From NCBI RefSeq assembly GCF_014696385.1, contig NZ_JACJQB010000004.1, positions 62,001-126,000 on the forward strand: a stretch of 64,000 nucleotides of DNA. The letters are read 5' to 3'. Under the pieces are notes generated by a model. That model did no database searches, had not been told where the DNA came from, and saw only the letters and a list, made by a program, of their open reading frames with translations. This DNA is from Pseudanabaena mucicola FACHB-723. Lineage in GTDB: Bacteria > Cyanobacteriota > Cyanobacteriia > Pseudanabaenales > Pseudanabaenaceae. The translations under genes and the position numbers were made by a program. Shown here piece after piece: positions 53,207-62,214 of this stretch (position 1 is the stretch's first letter; each line of letters begins with the position of its first letter).

Positions 53207-56200
53207 ATGGCAAGCACATCTAACAAAAAACAAGCGAGTTCTTCAGGCACAAAGATTAATAAGCAATCGCCTGAACCGCCAATTGCATCTACTTCACACA
53301 AGTCCACAGGTTCAATGGGCTTGGGATTAATCATAATTGCGATTGGTACATCGCTAGTGGGCTTAGGTGGTTTAGGGTATCTATTCTGTCAAGAATTATT
53401 AAGTGGTTCACAGCGTGAATTAGAGCAAGCAACTAGCGCCAATACTCTGCAAATTGAAACAAAACTTGCCAATATTCAACAGACTGTTCAAGGGGTAGCT
53501 AGCGCGGCACGAGTGTTGTCACAGCAGCAACCCAAACCGACAAGTTTTGTTCCCTATCAACGATTAGTCGCAGAAAGCTTGCCAACTGCCACATCATTGG
53601 TTGGAATGGGCATTGCCTCTAGTGGTAATTTGCTATTTCCTGCGCCTCGCCCCAATGTGACCTATGTCTGGAAAGAAAAAGCAGGTCTGAATTTGGGCGT
53701 TACAGGACAAAAGCTCCCTGGAGGTAATCAACTTTTATTCGCAAATCGCCCTGATATTCAGAAAGAAGCTAGCTATCAACAGGCTCTCAAAGGACAAGTA
53801 GTTTGGTCACAACCTTACCAATCTTTAGGAACAACCATCGTCACTTACAATGTGCCGATTAAAGACGGCCAGAGGACTCTGGGTGTCGTTAATGCCGATG
53901 CGATCGCAAGTGATATATTTTCCCTCAAAGCCATTGATCCTAATCTTGAGCAAAAACTAGGATTCGTGGTCATTAATAGCGGCGGCAAAGTTATTAGCGC
54001 CTCTGAGCAGTTCCAAGCTGCTGATCCTGTGATTACCGAAGCCCTTACCAGTCTAACAACGCAAGCAAAATCTCAACCTACGGGTGTTACCCAAACCGCA
54101 GGAAATATTTGGGCATATCGCAAGGTGGCGGGTAGTGATTGGGTTGTTGCCACCTATTTACCCACATCATCGGTCTTGGGTAAGTTGCTGATTCCCCTTG
54201 GTGGTGTCCTTCTAGGTGTGAGTGCAATTTTAGCGATCGCAATTTCTAACTTTGTTGGCTCTCTCAAAAAGCGCCTCCAACCCCTCAACGAAGAGTGCGC
54301 CCAATTCCTTGATCAACGTGGACACTCCAGCGCCAACATCACAGGCAAAGATGAAATTGATCAGTTGGGGCTACTTCTAAAAGGAACTTTTCAACAAATT
54401 AAGGTTGATGAGATCCATCTGCGTAATGAGTTGCTGCAATCTTCAGGTGAAGTACATCCAGAAGCCTATACTCAGTCAGATAGCTATTCAGAGTATGTCG
54501 AAGCCGATGCAGATCTGAGTGAGCATGATGATGTTGACCTGATGGATGTGGTTGCGTCTTTAGACGATGACATTCCTAGTCCTAGCTTGACTGAGCAAGC
54601 AGTCGCCATTACTCCAAACGAAGTCGCACAAACTGACATCGACGATGAGCAAAATTTAGATTTAGATCTTGATTTACCTGATTTCGGGTCAGACTTTGAG
54701 CCAATCATTGTCGAGACTGCTGAAGGTACTTTTGCTCAAGCGCAATCCCAAGAGCTAGAAATTTCTCCAGCTAATTCCTTGATAGCAGATTCATTGACAA
54801 ATGATGAAGCATTTTTAGAAGAAGAACTGCTGACCGAACTGAAGCATGAAGTTTATGATCAAGATGAAGCTACATTCCATGATCAGGTCGAGAGTTCAGA
54901 CTCTGTGGAAGATGAACATGAATATGATCCATTGCTTGCGGACGCAACCTCTTCATTTGTAGAAGATACTAGCTTTGGAATCATTACCCCTCTACCAGAT
55001 GATGCCTTTGCCAATGTGCCGACTTCTGTAGATTTTAATATTCCTGACATGGATGACGATTTTCATGCTTCCGAGTCAGAGATGACCGACGTGATCGATG
55101 ATGCCAGTCTATTCTTTTCTGTTAGCGAACCCTCTGCGACCACAGAAACTAGCTTAGAATCTAGCGCTGATTTTGATCCTTTTGCTAGTGATACTCCTTT
55201 TGCGACAGAAACCGAAAGCTTTGCGGTGGAAGCCGATGATGTTTTTGCAGTTAGCTCTTCAGACCTAAACGATCTAGGGATGAACGATCTTGATGATGAT
55301 ACTGCCTATGGTGCTGAGACCTATACAGAGCAAAGCTATGACGAAACATCTGAGGATGCCTTTAGTTTTGACTCGTCGATTGATTATATTCCTAGTGAAG
55401 AGGATGAGGCTTATCCAGAGCCAGTTGCCGATATGTCTGGCTTTGATGCATCGATTAACTATAGTCCTGATGAAATCAACGATGAATTTAATGAGTTTAT
55501 CGATACTCCTTTAGAATCCGCAGTCGTCAATCCCTTTGAGCATGATGAAGTTGCTGTGGATGTAATCTCAGATAACTATGATGAAGCATTTGATCAAATC
55601 TTTGATACTGAAGATGTGGCTGGGAGCGATGAACCAGTGGCAGCGCATCAGCCATTATCAAATACAGAAAATGTCTTTGCTTTTGATCAAGATCTAGCAG
55701 AAGATTTGGATCAAGGTTTTTCCCTAGAGCCAGAAGCTTTCGCTGAAACAGATCTCAATAATTTTGCAGATCTATCTCCAGAACTAGATGCTTTCGTCGA
55801 ACCAGTTGTTGAAACAGATCTCAATAATTTTGCAGATCTATCAGCAGAGCCAGAAGCTTTCGCTGAAACAGATCTCAATAATTTTACAGATCTATCACCA
55901 GAACTAGATGCTTTCGCCGAAACAGATCTCAATAGTTTTGCAGATCTATCTCCAGAATCCGATTCTTTCGCAGAGCAAGATGCTTTTGCTGCGCAGGAGC
56001 TTAATGATTTTGCTGAGATTGGCGAACAGGATGAGATGTCTGCTGTATTTACTCAAGAGTCAGCACCTGATCAGATTCCTGATATCTATTTTGAAGAACC
56101 ATCTGATGCTGTATTTGCCACAGATATTAGTGCAACTTTTGTTGGTGATACTTCTACTTCTGAATATTCAGCTATCGAAGAATTAGAAGATGAAGAGAGT

Positions 56201-57697
56201 CAGATTTTTCAGTCTGTGAGTGAACCAATTCCTTCAGACTTAGAAGATCAAGACTATTCAGAGCTACATACAAATGAACCGTCTCTGGTCGCTAATGTAG
56301 ATGCAGATTTTGACTTTACTGTACCTAGTCTGCCATTGGATGACATGAATGATATGGATGGTCTGGTGGGTTTACCTGCAGAGGAAGATCTTGCTGCCTT
56401 TGCTCAAGATAGTGAAGCCTTCAGTGATCTCGGTAGTCTAACTGAGATAACCAGCGAAATTGGTGAACAAGATCAGCTTAATGATGATTTCGATAGTCTT
56501 TGGCAAGCTAATGAAATTGATGAAACCAATGAATTGACACTTCCTGCGATCAGCGATCCCTTCACTGGCAATTCCTTTGCTGACAATGAGTATACGCAGG
56601 ATTTGAATGATCCTTTTTCTTCTGCGATCGCAGAAGAACTTGAAAATATTGATGGACTTGAAAACGCTGACGCGATTCAGGACATATCTACGGTTGCCGA
56701 TGAAAATATGGAAGAGTTTGCCAACCTCTTTGAAAATGAGGATGAGCAATTTGGTGCAGATGTTATCACCGACACGGTAACAGACAATAATCCAGATCTC
56801 ATTTTAGAGGATGACGAGTTTGCCCCAGCGAGTGAAGACTTGAATGATAGTCAGCCATCACTGGAAGGTATATTTGAAAATGATTCCTTCGATCTTGACT
56901 CCCTAGAAGAATTGAATGATTTACCCCAAGAAATTGATGCCTTTAGCGATTCTAGCAATGATGAATTAGATGAAACCTTTGATGAATCAGATCTTTCGTC
57001 CATATTTAGCATGAACCTCGATGAGTCGGCAGAAGCCGTTTCCGAGAAGTCTTTGGATGATGCTTTGCCTGATCTGGCTTTCCCAGCAACATCTATGGAT
57101 GACGATCCATTTAACCTCTCTACTGCTACTCCAACTCTAGACGAGAGTATGTCACTAGATACAGAGGAAGATGCTTCCCTCAACTTCTCAGAAACTTGGC
57201 TGGAAAATGCGACTACCGATGCAGAGGAGAATGCCAACTTTAACATTGAGGCATTTGAAGATTTTGATGACTTAGGTGTTCTATCTACTGATTATCCCTC
57301 GCTCACAGGAATATCGACAAATGCAGTGAATGACAACTTGAATAATGATTTGCTGGATAGCTTGACTGATCAGGATGACCAAGATTGGGAAAGTCTAGGC
57401 ATAGATACAGATACGGCGACTACATCGACGCACTCTGATTTGTCTGCCTTAGATTTGGGAGTCTCCGCTTTTGGTTCTAACTCGCTAATGGCTAATGAAG
57501 CTGATGAGGAGTTTGATCTTTCTGCTTTTGATGATCTAGATGAAGATTTAGTCAATTCAGCGAGGAGTGAAATTGAAGATTTTCTAGCAGGGAGTCTTAA
57601 TATAGATGACTTGAGTGACGAATCCTTTGAAACTATAGATAAACCTAATCCCAAAAAGGATGATCAGGATAAAACCGTTCCTAAGCAATCTACTTAA
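53207..57697 (+). CDS. membrane Cache-HAMP protein with about 1,085-residue acidic tail
   Basis: A 1,496-residue protein. Basic head (1-37), helix at about 38-61 (LGLIIIAIGTSLVGLGGLGY), a predicted extracytoplasmic Cache-like sensor (about 70-310, with VVNADAIASDIF), a second helix at 326-351, then a HAMP-like segment (351-405, LKKRLQPLNEECAQF). This layout is that of methyl-accepting/PilJ-like receptors, but no MCP signalling domain follows. From residue 410 to the end it is acidic low-complexity sequence rich in Asp, Glu, Ser, Phe, with four tandem repeats of ETDLNNFADLSPE type at codons 843-920. It has no recognisable enzymatic part. The tail is presumed intracellular and disordered. Function unknown. 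Confidence 0.75.
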   Translation: MASTSNKKQASSSGTKINKQSPEPPIASTSHKSTGSMGLGLIIIAIGTSLVGLGGLGYLFCQELLSGSQRELEQATSANTLQIETKLANIQQTVQGVASAARVLSQQQPKPTSFVPYQRLVAESLPTATSLVGMGIASSGNLLFPAPRPNVTYVWKEKAGLNLGVTGQKLPGGNQLLFANRPDIQKEASYQQALKGQVVWSQPYQSLGTTIVTYNVPIKDGQRTLGVVNADAIASDIFSLKAIDPNLEQKLGFVVINSGGKVISASEQFQAADPVITEALTSLTTQAKSQPTGVTQTAGNIWAYRKVAGSDWVVATYLPTSSVLGKLLIPLGGVLLGVSAILAIAISNFVGSLKKRLQPLNEECAQFLDQRGHSSANITGKDEIDQLGLLLKGTFQQIKVDEIHLRNELLQSSGEVHPEAYTQSDSYSEYVEADADLSEHDDVDLMDVVASLDDDIPSPSLTEQAVAITPNEVAQTDIDDEQNLDLDLDLPDFGSDFEPIIVETAEGTFAQAQSQELEISPANSLIADSLTNDEAFLEEELLTELKHEVYDQDEATFHDQVESSDSVEDEHEYDPLLADATSSFVEDTSFGIITPLPDDAFANVPTSVDFNIPDMDDDFHASESEMTDVIDDASLFFSVSEPSATTETSLESSADFDPFASDTPFATETESFAVEADDVFAVSSSDLNDLGMNDLDDDTAYGAETYTEQSYDETSEDAFSFDSSIDYIPSEEDEAYPEPVADMSGFDASINYSPDEINDEFNEFIDTPLESAVVNPFEHDEVAVDVISDNYDEAFDQIFDTEDVAGSDEPVAAHQPLSNTENVFAFDQDLAEDLDQGFSLEPEAFAETDLNNFADLSPELDAFVEPVVETDLNNFADLSAEPEAFAETDLNNFTDLSPELDAFAETDLNSFADLSPESDSFAEQDAFAAQELNDFAEIGEQDEMSAVFTQESAPDQIPDIYFEEPSDAVFATDISATFVGDTSTSEYSAIEELEDEESQIFQSVSEPIPSDLEDQDYSELHTNEPSLVANVDADFDFTVPSLPLDDMNDMDGLVGLPAEEDLAAFAQDSEAFSDLGSLTEITSEIGEQDQLNDDFDSLWQANEIDETNELTLPAISDPFTGNSFADNEYTQDLNDPFSSAIAEELENIDGLENADAIQDISTVADENMEEFANLFENEDEQFGADVITDTVTDNNPDLILEDDEFAPASEDLNDSQPSLEGIFENDSFDLDSLEELNDLPQEIDAFSDSSNDELDETFDESDLSSIFSMNLDESAEAVSEKSLDDALPDLAFPATSMDDDPFNLSTATPTLDESMSLDTEEDASLNFSETWLENATTDAEENANFNIEAFEDFDDLGVLSTDYPSLTGISTNAVNDNLNNDLLDSLTDQDDQDWESLGIDTDTATTSTHSDLSALDLGVSAFGSNSLMANEADEEFDLSAFDDLDEDLVNSARSEIEDFLAGSLNIDDLSDESFETIDKPNPKKDDQDKTVPKQST
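55736..55970 (+). repeat. four tandem coding repeats in the acidic tail
   Basis: Four units of 60-72 bp, each containing GAAACAGATCTCAATA and TTTGCAGATCTATC-like blocks, translate to ETDLNNFADLSPE/AF motifs. Units are very similar at DNA level, suggesting recent tandem duplication. They stay in frame. Confidence 0.85.
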
Positions 57698-57735
57698 AAC
57701 CTAGAAGCTTGTGCCGATCGCTACGAGAGCGCTGT

Positions 57736-57774
57736 AACAAGAGAGTTGTCGCATCATGCGACAACTCTCTTGTT
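57736..57774. terminator. bidirectional terminator (acidic-tail gene / hisI)
   Basis: A 19-bp perfect stem (57736-57754 with 57756-57774) around one C; the core GTTGTCGCAT opens to a 5-nt loop in practice. Placed between two convergent genes. Confidence 0.85.
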
Positions 57775-57776
57775 GT

Positions 57777-58109
57777 TTAAATCGGCACTTCTGTAAAGAA
57801 ACAGCTTCTTGCGCCTGTATGACAAGCAATGCCGCCAACTTGCTCGATCTTGACTAAAACCACATCGCGATCGCAGTCGTAATATATCTTTTTCAGTTTC
57901 TGAATATGCCCAGAAGTCGCCCCCTTATGCCATAGCTCCTGACGGGAACGACTCCAATAATGGACTTCACCAGTTGATAGGGTTAGTTCTAGGGCTTGGC
58001 GATTCATCCATGCCATCATTAAAATTGTGCCATCTTCATAGTCCTGTGCGATCGCAGGAATTAGTCCTTTCTCATCATATTTGAGATTATCAATCCAATC
58101 ATTAGCCAT
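57777..58109 (-). CDS. hisI: phosphoribosyl-AMP cyclohydrolase
   Basis: Third step of histidine synthesis, opening the purine ring of PR-AMP. At 110 residues it is the stand-alone HisI domain, without the HisE pyrophosphohydrolase that is fused in many bacteria. Conserved: LIPAIAQDYEDGTILMMAWMN, EVHYWSRSRQELWHKGATSGH, and zinc-binding Cys in YYDCDRDVVLV, GGIACHTGA and RSCFF. It lies 26 bp from the kinase gene on the same strand. Confidence 0.96.
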   Translation of the reverse strand: MANDWIDNLKYDEKGLIPAIAQDYEDGTILMMAWMNRQALELTLSTGEVHYWSRSRQELWHKGATSGHIQKLKKIYYDCDRDVVLVKIEQVGGIACHTGARSCFFTEVPI

Positions 58110-58135
58110 AGAATTTACAGATTATATTTTTAAGA

Positions 58136-59722
58136 TCACTCAGTCGTCGTCACAGGTAAACAAATAGTACGTGTGATTGTACAATTTACACCTTCAAAAT
58201 CTTGGCAGACTTCCTTAGCTTTATTTTCTGCCGCAGTTTTATCGACTGACCATGCTGTACCCGCCGAACCATTCGATCCCTCGGAAATAGACAAACAAGC
58301 ATTTGCTGCCCAAATCATGACTTGACAATCTGATGCTCCAAATTTTTCGCATTCAGTAACCGCTCTTGTTTCAGCCTCTTGACGGGTTGCATAGTTCCAA
58401 GAATAACCTTTGTCCTGTGTTGAGGGAGATCTCGCAATTGCCCCAAAACTTTGACGAGTAGAGGAATTGCTAATTGGTGGCGGAGTCACGGGTGGGGGAG
58501 TGATGCTTTCGCTGGGGCTGGCAGTTACGGTGGGGCTGGCGGTTACGGTTGCCGTTTCCGTGGGTTTTACCTGTGCTTTGGGACTTTGATCTGCTTGCGA
58601 ATTAATCAGTTTGGGGACGATCATTGCCGTTGCGATCGCAGCACCAACGGAGACGATTCCTGTTAACGCCAACCAAAGAAATAATTGAGTAGGCTTAGAA
58701 CCATTGTCGGTGATCGTGACGTGGGGCGCGGTATTAGAAGAATGAATGATGGTGGGATCGGGTGGTGGTGTTCCCTGTGAGTGAGCCGCGATAACTGGAT
58801 TGGTATTCAAGTTGGGAGTAGAGTATGAGATTACTTCTGTTGGGGCAATATTCCCTGATATTGCATTGCCATAATTGCTATTACTAACATTAGTGGGGGA
58901 TAGCGATCGCACTGCTTGCAATGCCTCTACCGCCGATTTATAGCGCTGATTAAAGTGATAAAAAATCATACTTTGCAGAACCTCCGCAAAGGCATCGCTA
59001 ACCTGTGCGTAGTTGCGCCATAAAATCTCACCTGTCTGCGGATCTTCTTGCAAGCTGTCAGGTGCAATTCCTGTAATCGCTTGAATGCCGATCATACCTA
59101 CGGCATAGACATCACTACTGAGTCGAGGCTTGCCTTTTGCCTGTTCACTAGGCATATATCCCGGTGAGCCAATACTAACGGTGACATCGGTCATACCTTG
59201 GGAATTTGTCCCCAAAACACTAATATCTTTAACTGCCCCGAAGTCGATTAGGACAATCTTGCCATCTTGTTGACGGCGCATCAGGTTCGCTAATTTGATA
59301 TCACGGTGAATGACATTATTTTGATGGACAAAGGCAAGAACTTCTAAAATTTCGATGAGCAGGGCAATAGTGGCACTTTCTGTCAAACGATGACCGATCG
59401 GAATTTCTTGCTCTAGGCTATGCCCTTCTACAAACTCTTCGACTAGAAAAAATTCATTGTTTTCTTCAAAGTGAGCAAATAGCGTGGGAATCTGCGGATG
59501 GCTGTTGCCTAATTTGTAGAGATATTCAGCTTCTCGCTCGAATAAGCTTTTTGCGATCGGTAAGACGTTTGTACTCGTATCCTTGGGCTTTAATTGCTTG
59601 ACTACACAGGTAGGATGGCGGGGCAAGTCGGTATCTTCTGCTAGGTATGTATCGCCGAACCCCCCACTTCCTAAAACTTGAATAATTTTGTAGCGCTGCT
59701 TTAAGATTTTCCCTACCAACAT
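58136..59722 (-). CDS. PknB-type Ser/Thr protein kinase with DUF4189 domain
   Basis: A 528-residue kinase. Glycine loop LGSGGFGDTY (18-27), catalytic Lys in CVVKQLKP, HRDIKLANL (139-147), DFG (160-162), GSPGYMPSEQ. Membrane helix at about 347-372 (LALTGIVSVGAAIATAMIV). Then a Pro/Thr-rich stalk (TVTASPTVTASPSESITPPP) and a C-terminal DUF4189 domain (SFGAIARSPSTQDKGYSWNY, EAETRAVTECEKFGASDCQV) with paired Cys, probably disulfide-bonded outside the membrane. Domain ending differs from the kinase at 30950. Probably co-transcribed with hisI. Confidence 0.93.
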   Translation of the reverse strand: MLVGKILKQRYKIIQVLGSGGFGDTYLAEDTDLPRHPTCVVKQLKPKDTSTNVLPIAKSLFEREAEYLYKLGNSHPQIPTLFAHFEENNEFFLVEEFVEGHSLEQEIPIGHRLTESATIALLIEILEVLAFVHQNNVIHRDIKLANLMRRQQDGKIVLIDFGAVKDISVLGTNSQGMTDVTVSIGSPGYMPSEQAKGKPRLSSDVYAVGMIGIQAITGIAPDSLQEDPQTGEILWRNYAQVSDAFAEVLQSMIFYHFNQRYKSAVEALQAVRSLSPTNVSNSNYGNAISGNIAPTEVISYSTPNLNTNPVIAAHSQGTPPPDPTIIHSSNTAPHVTITDNGSKPTQLFLWLALTGIVSVGAAIATAMIVPKLINSQADQSPKAQVKPTETATVTASPTVTASPSESITPPPVTPPPISNSSTRQSFGAIARSPSTQDKGYSWNYATRQEAETRAVTECEKFGASDCQVMIWAANACLSISEGSNGSAGTAWSVDKTAAENKAKEVCQDFEGVNCTITRTICLPVTTTE

Positions 59723-59785
59723 AGTGTTTCACCAAGTTAGAGATTGTTGCGATCTATTGTTTTGTCTATAATCCTACAAAATATG

Positions 59786-59875
59786 TATAGCAATCAAAGT
59801 TTTGCTTAAGACATAAAACTCAAGAAGTGATTTGCAATGCTTTGCGCTGTAAATCACTTCTTGGGTTTTGATTTG
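59786..59875. repeat. palindromic element, family copy 6
   Basis: Left flank TATAGCAATCAAAGTTTTGCTTAAGACATAAAAC, core stem with 17 of 20 matches (59821-59840 with 59844-59863; AAGAAGTGATTT arms), right flank TTGGGTTTTGATTTG. The flanks match copy 1. Located before the second kinase gene. Confidence 0.7.
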
Positions 59876-59889
59876 TTAAATTATTTCCA

Positions 59890-59922
59890 AAAAAAAGGCG
59901 ACGCACAGCGTCGCCTTTTTTT
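59890..59922. terminator. terminator after DUF4912 gene
   Basis: A 15-bp perfect stem (59890-59904 with 59908-59922), loop ACA, and poly-A/T arms. It follows the minus-strand DUF4912 stop by 11 bp. Confidence 0.92.
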
Positions 59923-59933
59923 AAGGTAGAAAT

Positions 59934-61214
59934 TTAGCTAATCCATTCAGGAATTGCTTCTTCCTTGGTATTAGTACGACGCTCTAGGGTTTGGCGCTCG
60001 AACTTCATGTGGATAGCGCGATTTTGCTCGCCATCCGCAGCAACTGCAAAAATTGGATAGTCTTGAATGCCATCTTGGAAAGATGTGTGGAAGCGGAATG
60101 TTCCATCAGCATTGAGTTTGATTGGACGACCGCCAATGGTTACTGAGGCATCAGGCTCAGTTGCTCCATAGACAATCAATTCGGCATCGGCAACTAGCCA
60201 GAACTGACGAGGACGAGCTGGGGCTTCGCTAGAAAAGAAGCTGTAACTAGACATGCCAATGCCAGAGTAGTTAATACCGCTTGCACTGATTGCGCCTGCT
60301 GCGCCTGCAAATAGACCTGCACCTGATGGGAAGATGTAGGAGCTAATTGATTCAGGAGCCATGCCGATGCCTGATTCATGCTGCATAGAGCCGTAGAGTG
60401 AACCAGAAATACGTTGTACTTCAGCTTCACGGGCAATATTAAAGATTTCGTCGTAGGAATCGTCGTTGCTAGCTGTGGTTTGCTCTGGTTCGGGAGCAGA
60501 TTTTTTGCTAGGAGGAACGAGAGTAAATAGGGTCTGACCTTTGAGATCTTGATCCCAAGGTACAGTAATAAAGTTGTCTTCTACCCATTCTGATGGGAAT
60601 ACGGGAGGAACGTGAACGACCTTAGAGCGGGTCAACACTAACCAACGACCATCAGCGCAGCGATAGCCAAGCTCAGCTACATAATCGCGATCGCTAATGG
60701 GGATTGGTAAGTACCATTCACGGGCGAGTTCATCGCTGTTATATTCCTGAAGGTTGTTAGGGGTTTGGTAATCTAAGTTAATATCAGTGGCATCGTATAG
60801 ACGCAATGCCAACTGTTGCCCACCCTGACGACGCAATTCTTCTTTCTCAGAATTAGGAACATCCCAGTAGACATAGGCCCATTGGGGATCACGCGGTAAT
60901 AGAACGATGCGGCTTTCGCCATAGCCACTTGGTAATTCGCCAATACTCTTATCGACGGCAGCAAGTGGTTCTAGGTTTTCTTCTGTTTCTTCACTACCCA
61001 AATTAAACTTTGATGCTTCCACGATTTCTTGTGTCTCCGAGTTACTACGATCTACTGAGGATGAGGCTGCACCTTGAGCCGTAAGAATAGTTTGGATATC
61101 AGCAAGTAACTGAGATTTTCGCATCCGACTATAGCGGGAAATCTCTAATTCTGCTGCTACTTTGCGAAGCTGACGCAAGGTCATTTCTTCTAGGGGAGGA
61201 CGTTCCCTCGCCAT
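59934..61214 (-). CDS. DUF4912 domain-containing protein
   Basis: A 426-residue protein. The head (LEEMTLRQLRKVAAELEIS... RMRKSQLLADI, 8-45) resembles a Rho-N/SAP-type nucleic-acid binding motif. The DUF4912 core follows: SRIVLLPRDPQWAYVYWDVP near 105, REWYLPIPISDRDYVAELGY near 170, and a C-terminal part with FWLVADAELIVYGATEPDAS (beta-domain). A Ser/Gly/Ala-rich linker lies at about 280-330. Cyanobacterial proteins of this type are conserved and of unknown function. Start at ATG 61214 with GGAGG 7 nt upstream; a longer frame adds five codons only. Confidence 0.85.
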   Translation of the reverse strand: MARERPPLEEMTLRQLRKVAAELEISRYSRMRKSQLLADIQTILTAQGAASSSVDRSNSETQEIVEASKFNLGSEETEENLEPLAAVDKSIGELPSGYGESRIVLLPRDPQWAYVYWDVPNSEKEELRRQGGQQLALRLYDATDINLDYQTPNNLQEYNSDELAREWYLPIPISDRDYVAELGYRCADGRWLVLTRSKVVHVPPVFPSEWVEDNFITVPWDQDLKGQTLFTLVPPSKKSAPEPEQTTASNDDSYDEIFNIAREAEVQRISGSLYGSMQHESGIGMAPESISSYIFPSGAGLFAGAAGAISASGINYSGIGMSSYSFFSSEAPARPRQFWLVADAELIVYGATEPDASVTIGGRPIKLNADGTFRFHTSFQDGIQDYPIFAVAADGEQNRAIHMKFERQTLERRTNTKEEAIPEWIS

Positions 61215-61599
61215 ACAATTAACCTCCAACTGCTTTTAATGATGTCTATCCCTAAGTGTGGAGCGAGTATCACAATTTACAAAATAGTTGTGATTACTAG
61301 TGCCGCATTTTTAGGGATCGGTCTGTAGCTAAGTCCATTTTGCCAAATTTTTGAAGATGGTCAATGGCTGGAAGGTATATCTTCTATTGGTTTAAGCTGA
61401 TTTATGGAAGTTTATAAGTGTAACTACTTAGCTAAGATCAAATGCCTGTCATTGTTGTGGCGATTACTTTTAAAATTTGGCTTGGGGATCGTAATGTTAT
61501 GAATTCATAACATTACGATCCCCTCCTTTGGATACTAGGGGAGGTTGACCGAAAAGCCATAAGATTAAAGGGACAACAAATATATACATTTCTATAAAT
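61215..61599. other. 385-bp divergent spacer (DUF4912 / psb27)
   Basis: Promoters for both genes must lie here. The one remarkable thing is a 40-bp perfect palindrome at 61485-61524, given as its own entry. No reading frame. Confidence 0.5.
61485..61524. repeat. 40-bp perfect palindrome without spacer, upstream of psb27
   Basis: 20 bases on each side of a GAATTC centre (61485-61504 with 61505-61524) are exactly complementary. It lies 75 bp before the psb27 start in a divergent region, where a terminator is not expected. Could act as operator, cruciform or relic of an element. Confidence 0.9.
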
Positions 61600-62130
61600 A
61601 TGAAGGCAAAATACGAGTCTTTATTTAAGTTGCTATTTAATTCGCTAGAGATTTTACAAGTTTCTTGGGTAGGCTTGTGTCGTTCTGCGATCGCATTTGT
61701 ATTAGTGGCTCTAGTGGTATTTGGTGGTTTTACCCCAGCCGCAGATGCTGCATTATTTGCCAGAAAAGGCGAAGTTTTATCGACAAAAGAAGTGCAAACA
61801 CTGGTTAATGCAGGCTTAACGGGCAACTATGTCACTGATACAACCGATACCATCAAAACTCTGCGTGACGCAATCAATTTGCCTGACAATGCTGAGAATC
61901 GTAATGAAGTTAAGACCTCGGCAAGATATAAGATCAATGCCTATGTATCCCGTTATCGCGCTGATCGCGACAAGAGCGGTTTGTATTCTTACACCACCAT
62001 GTCAACTGCCTTAAATACTTTGGCTGGTTACTATAATGGTTCGACCAAGCGTGCTATTCCTGCGAAAACTCGTGATCGCCTCCTTCAAGAATTTGACCGT
62101 GCAGAAACTGCACTGGCTCAAGGTCGCTAG
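61600..62130 (+). CDS. psb27: photosystem II assembly protein Psb27 (no lipobox)
   Basis: A lumenal assembly factor that binds CP43 during PSII biogenesis and repair. The mature part has the Psb27 four-helix core: TGNYVTDTTDTIKTLRDAIN, ARYKINAYVSRYRADRDKSG, YSYTTMSTALNTLAGYYNGS, and TRDRLLQEFDRAETALA. The 50-residue head has a hydrophobic signal (AIAFVLVALVVFGG) ending PAADAAL, an ordinary signal-peptidase site. Cyanobacterial Psb27 is usually a lipoprotein with a Cys after the signal; there is none here. Start is the ATG 61600. Identification rests on the core. Confidence 0.9.
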   Translation: MKAKYESLFKLLFNSLEILQVSWVGLCRSAIAFVLVALVVFGGFTPAADAALFARKGEVLSTKEVQTLVNAGLTGNYVTDTTDTIKTLRDAINLPDNAENRNEVKTSARYKINAYVSRYRADRDKSGLYSYTTMSTALNTLAGYYNGSTKRAIPAKTRDRLLQEFDRAETALAQGR

Positions 62131-62150
62131 TCTCTATCAATCGATTTTAT

Positions 62151-62185
62151 TTTCAGGAAGCCGCCTTCAGCTAAGCTTCCTGAAA
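62151..62185. terminator. hairpin after psb27
   Basis: TTTCAGGAAGC (62151-62161) with GCTTCCTGAAA (62175-62185), 11 bp, without a T tract after it. Probably a weak terminator or stability hairpin; the histidine kinase gene begins 30 bp further on. Confidence 0.5.
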
Positions 62186-62214
62186 AGCTGTGAATAGGCG
62201 AAGGACAGTAAACA

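Noticed and set aside
53140-53334. A minus-strand frame over the start of the acidic-tail gene
   Set aside because: It overlaps the well-supported gene start on the other strand and has no ribosome site or recognisable product.
55736-55970. Tandem repeats as a CRISPR array
   Set aside because: Units are in-frame coding duplications without conserved repeat/unique spacer structure and no cas genes are present.
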